Of a DNA stretch of 64,000 bases, positions 21,525 to 28,938 are shown one piece after another. The stretch is taken from assembly GCF_000721105.1 (NCBI RefSeq), contig NZ_JOEV01000017.1, positions 165,533 to 229,532 on the forward strand, in the 5' to 3' direction. The notes beneath the pieces were generated by a model, which worked only from the letters and a program-made list of their open reading frames with translations, was not told the origin of the DNA and did not search any database. The first letter of the stretch is position 1. The number at the start of each line of letters is the position of its first letter. The position numbers and the translations under genes were made by a program. The stretch comes from Streptomyces cellulosae. GTDB lineage: Bacteria; Actinomycetota; Actinomycetes; Streptomycetales; Streptomycetaceae.

Positions 21525-22766
21525 GTGAGCGAGCAGACGCAGCAAGAGGGCGGGGCATCCGGGCGCCGGGTGGTCGTCGTGGGCGCGGGCATGGCCGGGG
21601 TGCAGACCGCGGTCGCCCTGCGGGAACAGGGCTTCACCGGCCCGGTGACCCTGATCGGCGCGGAACCCCACCAGCCCTACGACCGGCCGCCGCTGTCCAA
21701 GGCCGTCCTGCTCGGCAAGGCCGAGGGCTCCGCCTTCGACGTCGACTTCGAGTCTCTCGGCATCGAACTGCGGCTGGGGTGCGAGGTGCTCGGCGTGCGC
21801 CCCGCCGACCACGAACTGGACACCGAGGCCGGGCCCGTCCCGTACGACGTCCTGGTCCTCGCCACCGGTGCCGAACCCATCGCGCTGCCGGGCGCGCGAG
21901 GCGTCCCCGGTGTGCATCTGCTGCGCACCCTGGACGACGCCGAGCGGCTGCGCCCGGTGCTCGCCCGCCAGCACGACATCGTGGTCGTCGGCGCGGGCTG
22001 GATCGGCGCCGAGTTCGCCACGGCGGCGCGCGAGGCGGGTTGCGCGGTGACGGTCGTCGAGGCCGCGGACCGCCCGCTCGCCGGCGCGCTGCCCGCCGAG
22101 GTGGCCGCCCCGATGGCCTCCTGGTACGCCGACGCGGGTGTCGTCCTGCGCACCCACGCGCGCGTGGAGCGGGTCGAACCCGGGGCCGTGCTGCTGCACG
22201 ACGGCTCGCGGCTGCCCGCCGGGGCGGTGGTCGTCGGCATCGGCGCCCGGCCCGCCACGGACTGGCTGGCGGGCTCCGGCATCACGCTCGGCACGAACGG
22301 CGACGTCGTCGCCGACGGCCGTCTGCGCACGTCCGTACCGGACGTCTACGCGGTCGGCGACTGCGCGTCCTTCCCCTCGGGAAGGTACGGCGAGCGCCTG
22401 CTCGTCCACCACTGGGACAACGCCCTCCAGGGACCGCGCACGGTCGCCGCGAACATCATCGGGGAGGCCGCCGGCGAACCCGCGGCCGTCTACGATCCGG
22501 TGCCGTACTTCTGGTCGGAGCAGTTCGGCCGCTTCGTCCAGTACGCCGGCCACCACGCGTCGGCCGACACCACCCTGTGGCGCGGCGAGGAGTCCGGCCC
22601 GGCCTGGACGGTGTGCTGGCTGCGCGAGAGCCGCCTGGTCGCCCTGCTGGCGGTGGGGCGTCCCCGGGACCTCGCGCAGGGGCGGCGGCTGATCGAGGCG
22701 GGCACGCCGATGGACCCCGAACTGCTGACGGACCCGGCGCGGCCTCTGAAGGCCGCCACGGCGTAA
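21525..22766 (+). CDS. FAD/NAD(P)-dependent ferredoxin reductase-type oxidoreductase
   Basis: A 413-residue flavoprotein of the pyridine nucleotide-disulfide family, close in layout to rhodocoxin/putidaredoxin reductases: FAD fold VVVVGAGMAGVQTAVALREQG, NAD fold IVVVGAGWIGAEFATAAREAG, the second FAD motif VYAVGDCASFPSG, and a C-terminal reductase domain with YDPVPYFWSEQFG. It passes electrons from NAD(P)H to a ferredoxin. No P450 or ferredoxin gene lies beside it; bfd at 13944 is the only [2Fe-2S] protein in the window. No active-site disulfide is present. The GTG at 21525 is supported by the promoter just upstream. Confidence 0.93.
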   Translation: MSEQTQQEGGASGRRVVVVGAGMAGVQTAVALREQGFTGPVTLIGAEPHQPYDRPPLSKAVLLGKAEGSAFDVDFESLGIELRLGCEVLGVRPADHELDTEAGPVPYDVLVLATGAEPIALPGARGVPGVHLLRTLDDAERLRPVLARQHDIVVVGAGWIGAEFATAAREAGCAVTVVEAADRPLAGALPAEVAAPMASWYADAGVVLRTHARVERVEPGAVLLHDGSRLPAGAVVVGIGARPATDWLAGSGITLGTNGDVVADGRLRTSVPDVYAVGDCASFPSGRYGERLLVHHWDNALQGPRTVAANIIGEAAGEPAAVYDPVPYFWSEQFGRFVQYAGHHASADTTLWRGEESGPAWTVCWLRESRLVALLAVGRPRDLAQGRRLIEAGTPMDPELLTDPARPLKAATA

Positions 22767-22830
22767 GAGAAACCAGCAGGTCGGCCCGTCCTGGCTTCCG
22801 ACTGTCAGTGCGGGATGGCAGGCTTGTCCC

Positions 22831-23196
22831 GTGACCGAGATTGACGCAAAGATCGATGCTCTCGTCCCCGCGTGGCTGACCCTCCCCGACATCGCCGAGA
22901 TGCTCGGCGTCGAGGTGACGCGCGTGCGGCAGCTGGTCAAGGAAGGCCAGCTCATCGCCGTACGCCGTGGCGAGAACCGCGCGCTGCACGTCCCCGCCGC
23001 CTTCATCGACGGGGACAAGGTCGTCAAGGGCCTGGCCGGCACCCTGACGCTCCTGCGGGACGACGGCTTCACGGACGAAGAGATGCTGGAGTGGCTCTTC
23101 ACCGCCGACCCGAGCCTGCCCGGCACCCCCGCACAGGCTCTCAGCGAGAATCGTGGCACGGAGGTGAAGCGCCGGGCCCAGGCGCTCGCCGTCTGA
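22831..23196 (+). CDS. Rv2175c-type winged helix-turn-helix DNA-binding protein
   Basis: A 121-residue protein with the excisionase/MerR-like HTH WLTLPDIAEMLGVEVTRVRQ and a basic wing LVKEGQLIAVRRGENRALHV, then the Rv2175c C-terminal domain (AGTLTLLRDDGFTDEEMLEW). In M. tuberculosis Rv2175c is phosphorylated by the kinase PknL, which affects DNA binding; a PASTA kinase lies 4 kb away here, but a functional link is unproven. It starts at GTG 22831. thiE follows after a 155-base gap that holds a long inverted repeat. Confidence 0.88.
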   Translation: MTEIDAKIDALVPAWLTLPDIAEMLGVEVTRVRQLVKEGQLIAVRRGENRALHVPAAFIDGDKVVKGLAGTLTLLRDDGFTDEEMLEWLFTADPSLPGTPAQALSENRGTEVKRRAQALAV

Positions 23197-23226
23197 TCCG
23201 AGAACGCTGATCCGAAGACACGTTCC

Positions 23227-23317
23227 GGCGTACGGGCCGTGGTCCGCCGGGGCCGCGGTCGTGGTCCGCCACGGCCCGCGGCAGCCGGCCGCGCGGGTTC
23301 ACCACGGCCCGTACGCC
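23227..23317. repeat. Long inverted repeat upstream of thiE
   Basis: Two perfectly complementary 17-base arms (23227-23243 and 23301-23317, ends GGCGTACGG and CCGTACGCC) enclose 57 bases that contain a direct repeat gtggtccgcc (23240 and 23261). It is 34 bases before the thiE start and after the stop of the HTH gene. It may be a terminator, a structured leader of thiE, or both. No TPP aptamer motif is present in this gap. Confidence 0.65.
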
Positions 23318-23351
23318 AACGACATCGCCATCGACATCGGGGGACGCGCCC

Positions 23352-24038
23352 ATGCCCGACAGGTACGACACGCCCGACACCGAGGCCCGTGCCCGGCTCG
23401 GCGACGCCCGGCTCTACCTGTGCACGGACGCCCGCAAGCGCCAGGGCGATCTCCAGCAGTTCCTGGACGCGGTGCTGGACAACGGCGTCGACATCGTCCA
23501 GCTGCGCGACAAGAGCCTGGAGGCGGACGAGGAACTGGGCCTGCTGGGCCTGTTCGCCGACAAGTGCCGCCAGTACGGCAAGGTCCTCGCGGTGAACGAC
23601 CGCGCCGACGTGGCGCACGCGGCCCGCGCCGCCCACCCCTGGGGGCCCGCCGTCCTGCACCTGGGACAGGGCGACCTCCCGGTCCCCGCGGCCCGCGCGA
23701 TCCTCGGCGACGGGATCGTCATCGGCCGCTCCACGCACTCCGAGACCGAGGCCGCCGCGGCCGCCGTGCAGGAGGGCGTGGACTACTTCTGCACCGGACC
23801 GTGCTGGCCCACCCCCACCAAGCCCGGCCGCCCCGCCCCCGGCCTCGACCTGGTCCGCCACACCGCCTCCCTCGCCACCGACCGCCCCTGGTTCGCCATC
23901 GGCGGCATCGACCTCGGCAACCTGGACGAGGTGCTGGAGGCGGGTGCCCGCCGGGTCGTGGTCGTCCGGGCGATCACCGAGGCGGACGACCCGGGAGCGG
24001 CGACGGCCCAGTTCGTGAAGCGGCTGCGGCAGGCGTAG
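23352..24038 (+). CDS. thiE: Thiamine-phosphate synthase
   Basis: Joins the thiazole and pyrimidine halves of thiamine. The 228-residue TIM barrel has [10 protein letters not shown], the pyrophosphate-binding [55 protein letters not shown] and the phosphate loop [11 protein letters not shown]. It lies 2.4 kb from thiOSG but on the other strand. Unlike thiO, no TPP aptamer precedes it; the upstream region holds a 17-bp inverted repeat instead. The ATG at 23352 follows GGGGGAC. Confidence 0.95.
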   Translation: MPDRYDTPDTEARARLGDARLYLCTDARKRQGDLQQFLDAVLDNGVDIVQLRDKSLEADEELGLLGLFADKCRQYGKVLAVNDRADVAHAARAAHPWGPAVLHLGQGDLPVPAARAILGDGIVIGRSTHSETEAAAAAVQEGVDYFCTGPCWPTPTKPGRPAPGLDLVRHTASLATDRPWFAIGGIDLGNLDEVLEAGARRVVVVRAITEADDPGAATAQFVKRLRQA

Positions 24039-24170
24039 CGAGCACTGCCCGCGCGGTCCCCGCCGACTCCGGCGGCCTGTCCGGCCGTCTGCCCGTCCGC
24101 CTGTCCGCCTGTCCGCCTGTCCAAAAGGTGGACAGGGAGTGGACAAATCCGGCGAAATTCCGTGATCCGG

Positions 24171-24199
24171 TTGGGTGACCGCCGCACCCTGGCTAACCT
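24171..24199 (+). promoter_or_regulatory. Promoter of metF, likely leaderless
   Basis: TTGGGT (-35) and TAACCT (-10) are 17 bases apart; the ATG of metF is six bases after the -10, so the message probably starts at the initiation codon. The upstream stretch carries tandem CTGTCCGC units (24081-24122). Confidence 0.6.
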
Positions 24200-24205
24200 G
24201 CGGGT

Positions 24206-25129
24206 ATGGCCCTCGGCACCGCATCCACAAGGTCGGACCACGCCCACACCGTGCGTGACAAGCTCGCAACCGGCAAGACGACGTACTCGTTCGAGTTCTA
24301 CGCCCCGAAGACCCCGAAGGGCGAGCGGAATCTGTGGAACGCGCTGCGCCGGGTCGAGGCTGTGGCGCCCGACTTCGTCTCCGTGACCTACGGCGCGGGC
24401 GGTTCCACCCGCGCGGGCACGGTCAAGGCGACCGAGGCGATCGCCTCCAACACCACCCTCACCCCGATCGCCCACCTCACCGCGGTCGACCACTCGGTGG
24501 CCGACCTGCGCAACATCATCGGCCAGTACGCCGACGCCGGGATCCGCAACATGCTGGCCCTGCGCGGTGACCCGCCCGGCGATCCGATGGGCGAGTGGGT
24601 GCCGCACCCCCGCGGCCTCACCTACGCCGCCGAACTCGTCGAACTCATCAAGGCGTCCGGTGACTTCTGCGTCGGTGTCGCCGCCTTCCCCGCGATGCAC
24701 CCGCGCTCCGACGACTGGGACGCCGACGTGCGTCACTTCGTCGACAAGTGCCGGGCCGGCGCGGACTACGCGATCACGCAGATGTTCTTCCAGCCGGAGG
24801 ACTACCTGCGGCTGCGCGACCGGGTCGCGGCCGCCGGCTGTGAGACCCCGATCATCCCGGAGGTCATGCCGATCGCGAGTGTGAAGACGGTGGAGCGGGT
24901 CCCGTCCCTCACCAACGCGGCCTTCCCGCCCGCCCTGAAAGAGCGGATCCTCACAGTCAAAGACGATCCGGCGGCGGTACGCTCCATTGGTATCGAATTC
25001 GCGACGGAGTTCTGCGCCCGGCTGCTGGCCGAGGGAGTGCCAGGTTTGCACTTCATCACGCTGAACAACTCCACGGCGACACTGGAGATCTACGAAAACC
25101 TGGGCCTGCACCAGCCACCGCAGGCCTAG
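24206..25129 (+). CDS. metF: Methylenetetrahydrofolate reductase [NAD(P)H]
   Basis: FAD enzyme that reduces 5,10-methylene-THF to 5-methyl-THF for methionine synthesis. The 307-residue TIM barrel has the start [17 protein letters not shown] with the catalytic Glu, [38 protein letters not shown] (Asp near the flavin), [30 protein letters not shown] and PEVMPIAS. The length is the bacterial norm and the eukaryotic regulatory domain is absent. No SAM or cobalamin riboswitch is seen upstream. It follows thiE. Confidence 0.97.
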   Translation: MALGTASTRSDHAHTVRDKLATGKTTYSFEFYAPKTPKGERNLWNALRRVEAVAPDFVSVTYGAGGSTRAGTVKATEAIASNTTLTPIAHLTAVDHSVADLRNIIGQYADAGIRNMLALRGDPPGDPMGEWVPHPRGLTYAAELVELIKASGDFCVGVAAFPAMHPRSDDWDADVRHFVDKCRAGADYAITQMFFQPEDYLRLRDRVAAAGCETPIIPEVMPIASVKTVERVPSLTNAAFPPALKERILTVKDDPAAVRSIGIEFATEFCARLLAEGVPGLHFITLNNSTATLEIYENLGLHQPPQA

Positions 25130-25185
25130 ACCTGCCGCACCGGTTTACGACACACTGCGTAGCGGCAACTGGGAGAGGGGCGTAC

Positions 25186-26151
25186 ATGGGCTGGACGGTC
25201 CTCTACATCGCGTTCGGTGTCGTCGCGTTGTGGCTGCTCGGCGAGGTGCTGCTGCAGTACAAGGCACGCCTGCGCTGGCGGCTGCTGGCCTTCGCCGGCT
25301 TCCTCGGCGTCGTGTTCGGCGTGCTGCTTCCCTCGGTGATCGTCATCGGTCTGGGTGCGATCGCCTTCGCGGTCGGCCAGACCTTCGTCACGCTCTCCTT
25401 CCGGCGCGGCTTCGCGGCCGGCTGGGCGGTCAGCCGCCCCGGCGCCGACGGCGTCAAGCGGCGCCGCGGCAAGGCCGACCACCAGGACCCGACCCTGGAG
25501 GTCACCGACCTCGAGGCGGGCGACGCGGGCTACGGCGGCGACGCCGACCACCGTCAGCACGCCGGCGCCTACGGTCACGACGACGAGTACGACCGCGACG
25601 ACGTGTTCGCTCCCGCCCGCCCCGTCGGCGCCACGGCCGCCGAGTCCACCGCCGTGTACGAGCCGCAGCCGTTGCCCGACGACACCGGTTCCTACGGCGT
25701 CTACAACTCCGGTTACGCGGCGGCCGAGGCGTCCTACGCCCACTCGGGTCAGCAGACCCAGGACCAGTACGCGACCGCGGCCGCCGACCCGTCGTACTCC
25801 TACGACGGCTACACCGGCTACGACCAGCAGCAGTACGGCTACGACGCGGCCGGGCAGCAGCAGTACGCCGCCTACTCCGACCCGTACATCGGTACCCAGA
25901 CCTACGGCGGTGCCGGTTACGACGCCTCCTACGGCGATCAGCAGCAGTACGGGCAGCAGGGCTACGGCCAGGACCAGTACGGCACCGGCACCTACGGCGA
26001 TACGCCGGGCGGCGGGGTGTGGGTGCCGCAGCAGCGCAGCACCGACGACCCGTACGGCGATCTCCCGCCGGAGCAGCAGCAGTACGGGCAGCAGGGCTAC
26101 GACCAGAACCAGAACCAGGGCAACGGGTTCGACGAGCAGTACCGGTTCTGA
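25186..26151 (+). CDS. Membrane protein with Tyr/Gln/Gly-rich low-complexity tail
   Basis: A 321-residue protein. The N-terminal 75 residues hold two membrane helices (TVLYIAFGVVALWLLGEVLL and LGVVFGVLLPSVIVIGLGAI). A basic stretch SRPGADGVKRRRGKADH follows, then about 200 residues rich in Tyr, Gln, Gly, Ser and Asp with imperfect repeats such as QQQYGQQGYGQDQYGTG and EQQQYGQQGYDQ. The tail is almost free of hydrophobic aliphatic residues and resembles prion-like disordered domains. It is conserved in Streptomyces after metF. GAGAGGGGCG precedes the ATG. No enzymatic role is suggested. Confidence 0.85.
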   Translation: MGWTVLYIAFGVVALWLLGEVLLQYKARLRWRLLAFAGFLGVVFGVLLPSVIVIGLGAIAFAVGQTFVTLSFRRGFAAGWAVSRPGADGVKRRRGKADHQDPTLEVTDLEAGDAGYGGDADHRQHAGAYGHDDEYDRDDVFAPARPVGATAAESTAVYEPQPLPDDTGSYGVYNSGYAAAEASYAHSGQQTQDQYATAAADPSYSYDGYTGYDQQQYGYDAAGQQQYAAYSDPYIGTQTYGGAGYDASYGDQQQYGQQGYGQDQYGTGTYGDTPGGGVWVPQQRSTDDPYGDLPPEQQQYGQQGYDQNQNQGNGFDEQYRF

Positions 26152-26196
26152 GGCGATGCCCGGCTGTCTGCCGGGCGATCACCGAGGGCCGGGCAC

Positions 26197-27699
26197 TCAC
26201 CGGGAGCCGCGGAACTCCGGTCCCTCCACGATGAGTCCGGCGACGAGTGCGCCCGACATGCCCGCATGCGGGAGACCGCCGCCCGGATGTGACCAGCCGC
26301 CGACGGTGAACAGGCCCGGTATGCCGGTGGTGTTGGCCGGGTGCAGCAGGCTCCCGCCTCCGGCGGCGAGGGCCGGGGCGGGAACGGCTCCGCCCTCCGA
26401 GCCGGTCGCCTCCGCGATGTCGGCCGGGGCGCGGACCTCGCGCCAGAGCAGGCGGTCGCGCAGATCCGGTACCGCCTGATCGGCGGCGGCGAGCATCGCG
26501 TCGGTGTACCGTTCGACGGCTTCCGGCTCGGGGTGGCCCGCCGGGAACACGGCGGTGAGCGTGATCGCCTCGTGCTCCGCGTCCGGGACCATCCCCGGGT
26601 CGTTGGGACGCAGCACGGTGACCGTCGGGCCGGCGGTCATCAGGTGGTCCGGGCCGAACAGGAACTCCAACTCGCCTTCGCGGTCCGGCGTATGCACCAC
26701 CGTCCGATGCGCCGTGCCCTGCGGGCGCCCTTCGCGCAGCGCCAGCAGCACCGTCATCCGGCTGGGCAGACCGCGCTGTGGCGGGACCCCGCCCCCGCCT
26801 CGCACCGCGGTGCTCCGGGCGACGCGGCCGAGCACCTCGGGTGCGACGCCGGCGACCACGAAGTCCGCCTCCGCCACGGTGCCGTCCGCGAGTTCGACGC
26901 CGGCCGCCCGGCCGTCCTTCTCCAGCACTGCGGTGACCTCGGCGCCGAAGACGAACTCGACCTTCCTGGCCACGCACCGCTCGTACACCGCGCGCGCCAA
27001 CTCCCGTATCCCGCCGCGGACACACCAGGTGCCGAAGGCGTGCTCCAGGTACGGCAGTACGGCCGCGCTCGCCGGGGCGGTCCGTGGGTCCAGGCCGTGC
27101 GCGAGGGCGTGGCTCTCCAGGAGGGCAGCGAGGCGCGGGTCGCGCAGCTCCCAGGCGCCGACCTCGGCGAGGGTGGTGGCCCTGCGGGTGCGCAGCAGGC
27201 GCTTGTGGGGAACCGACGGATAGGGCTCACGGTCGGCCAGCACCGACCAGTTCGGCCACAGGGGTTCCTCCAGGAGCGGCCGACGGGTCCGGTCCCAGGC
27301 CTCGCGGGCACGGACCAGGAAGTCGCCCCAGCGCTGACCGGCACCCGACCCGAGCGCCTCGTCCAGGGCCGCGACCACGCCCGCGCGCGAGGCGTTCGGC
27401 AACTGCACCTCGGTGCCGTCCGCGAAGACGTGCCGCGCCGACGGGTCGACCTGGACCAGCTCGACACAGGACTCCAGCGGCTCCTTGCCGGTCTTGACGA
27501 ACAGGTCGCGGTAGACCGCGGGCAGGGGGAGGAGTCCTGGGCCCGTGTCGAAGGAGAAGCCGTCCCGCTCGAAGCGGCGCACCGCTCCGCCGTACGTCTC
27601 CGTACGCTCGTACACCACCACCCGGTGGCCCGCGACGGCCAGCCGGGCGGCGGCCGCCATCGCGCCTGTCCCGGCGCCGATCACCGCAATCCGTGCCAT
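26197..27699 (-). CDS. FAD-dependent phytoene desaturase-like oxidoreductase
   Basis: A 500-residue flavoprotein of the CrtI/carotenoid-isomerase superfamily. It opens with MARIAVIGAGTGAMAAAARLAVAGH and a second glycine-rich YERTETYGGAVRRFERDGF with the FDTGPGLLPLPAVYRDLF block; the C-terminus has GLFTVGGWSHPGGGLPHAGMSG, where CrtI proteins read ThpGgGipg. No other carotenoid gene is near, so the substrate is unknown; phytoene-desaturase-like proteins outside crt clusters are common in actinomycetes. The ATG at 27699 begins the dinucleotide fold directly. Confidence 0.88.
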   Translation of the reverse strand: MARIAVIGAGTGAMAAAARLAVAGHRVVVYERTETYGGAVRRFERDGFSFDTGPGLLPLPAVYRDLFVKTGKEPLESCVELVQVDPSARHVFADGTEVQLPNASRAGVVAALDEALGSGAGQRWGDFLVRAREAWDRTRRPLLEEPLWPNWSVLADREPYPSVPHKRLLRTRRATTLAEVGAWELRDPRLAALLESHALAHGLDPRTAPASAAVLPYLEHAFGTWCVRGGIRELARAVYERCVARKVEFVFGAEVTAVLEKDGRAAGVELADGTVAEADFVVAGVAPEVLGRVARSTAVRGGGGVPPQRGLPSRMTVLLALREGRPQGTAHRTVVHTPDREGELEFLFGPDHLMTAGPTVTVLRPNDPGMVPDAEHEAITLTAVFPAGHPEPEAVERYTDAMLAAADQAVPDLRDRLLWREVRAPADIAEATGSEGGAVPAPALAAGGGSLLHPANTTGIPGLFTVGGWSHPGGGLPHAGMSGALVAGLIVEGPEFRGSR

Positions 27700-28249
27700 G
27701 ACCGCGACTTTATCGGCCGCCACCGACAATCCGGCTGCGGGCCTGTGACCAGCGGTCATCGGGCGGCGACCGGCGACCGGGCGGACCGCGGCAACACGTT
27801 GACGCCGTCGGCCCCGTCGTCGGCGAGGACGAGGGGGAGTACCGGCGCGGAGGCGATCGTCACCAGTCGGTGACAAGGCGCCCTGGGCATGAGTGCGCAG
27901 GACTGAGTACTCGTACCTAGGGGGTGAGTTGAGTACGCGCGCGGATGGGGGCCGACCTGCGTGAAGGAGAGAGTGGGGGCACGGAAAAGGGGCGCGGCTC
28001 CGGAACCGGCGACACGGGGCGCCGGAACGGAGCGGCCCCGGATCCGCTCCTTCCGCCGGCCGATGTCGGCGGGAGCGAGGCACGGGGGAACCCGGAGATG
28101 ACCGAACGGGGGCCCAACGGGGGGACCGGGGGGGAGTACCGGGGGGCAGGGGGAAACGGGGGAGCACAAGGAGGCGCCGGTTCGAGGTGGCCCGCGGGGG
28201 ACGCGGCCACATCGGACCGGCGCTTTCGTGTGTCCGGAATCCCCGCGAC
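27700..28249. other. 550-base non-coding gap with G-tracts
   Basis: No convincing gene is present between the CrtI-like start (27699) and the TetR stop (28250), both on the minus strand. A 6-4-6 inverted repeat GTCACC-AGTC-GGTGAC lies at 27859-27874. From 28108 to 28162 the plus strand carries six runs of five to seven G separated by two to six bases. A 44-codon frame at 27756-27890 (minus) has no supporting start site. Confidence 0.6.
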
Positions 28250-28879
28250 TCAGTGGCGCCCGCTCACCCGGCCCTGGAGCAGCCGGGACAGTGCCGCGTG
28301 TACGTCGTCCAGGGAGCGCTCCGGCTGGAAAGCCTGCCAGTCCAGGGCGGCGACCAGCACCATCCCGACCAGCGCGGCCGCGGTGAGCTGGACGTCGATC
28401 TCGTCGCTGAACTCGCCGTTCTCCACGCCCTCGCGCAGCACGCTCTCGACGACCGCCACCGCCTGCTGCCGCACGACCAGGAGGGTGGACTGCCAGGCCC
28501 GGTTGGTACGCCACAGCTCCGCCACGTACAGCTGGGTGAAGGACGGGTAGCGCTGGATGAAGACCAGCCCCGCGCGGATCATCGCGTCCAGGGCGTCCAC
28601 CTTGCTGCCGCCTTCGCGCGCGGTGTGTTCGGCCGCCTCCCGGAGGGAGGCGGCCAGGAGTCCCACTCCGTGCCGCAGCAGCTCTTCGAAGAGGACCGAC
28701 TTGCTCGCGAAGTTGTAGTACACCGTGCCCTTGGCGACCCCGGCCCGCTCGGCGATCTCGTCCACGGTGGTGGCGGAGAACCCCTGCTCGGCGATGAGCG
28801 TGACGGCCGCCTCGTAGAGCTTCTGCCGGGTGGCCTCGCGGCGCGTGCTGACACCCGGCGTGGCGCTGCTGCTTTCCAT
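28250..28879 (-). CDS. TetR/AcrR-family transcriptional regulator
   Basis: A 209-residue regulator. The HTH (about 15-60) reads ATRQKLYEAAVTLIAEQGF, TTVDEIAERAGVAKGTVYYN and FASKSVLFEELL, typical of TetR proteins; the C-terminal ligand/dimer domain is helical. It is the last gene of a minus-strand operon after the permease (59-base gap) and the ATPase. A near-perfect palindrome at 31780-31805 before the first gene is the likely operator, so the regulator probably controls its own operon and a transported or membrane-active compound may be the inducer. Confidence 0.92.
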   Translation of the reverse strand: MESSSATPGVSTRREATRQKLYEAAVTLIAEQGFSATTVDEIAERAGVAKGTVYYNFASKSVLFEELLRHGVGLLAASLREAAEHTAREGGSKVDALDAMIRAGLVFIQRYPSFTQLYVAELWRTNRAWQSTLLVVRQQAVAVVESVLREGVENGEFSDEIDVQLTAAALVGMVLVAALDWQAFQPERSLDDVHAALSRLLQGRVSGRH

Positions 28880-28938
28880 GGTCCTGATTGTCACAGGAGG
28901 TGTGCCATGAGAGGCCACCGAACGGCTCACAGAACGCC

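Noticed and set aside
24081..24122. CTGTCCGC tandem units as a regulatory repeat
   Set aside because: Three short units in a small gap are common GC slippage; no protein-binding pattern was recognised.
23720..25111. Long antisense frames opposite thiE and metF
   Set aside because: They mirror the GC-skewed codons of the real genes and carry no family motifs.
27756..27890. 44-codon leader or small gene before the CrtI-like gene
   Set aside because: No ribosome site, no amino acid pattern and no coding signature; likely chance frame in GC-rich DNA.
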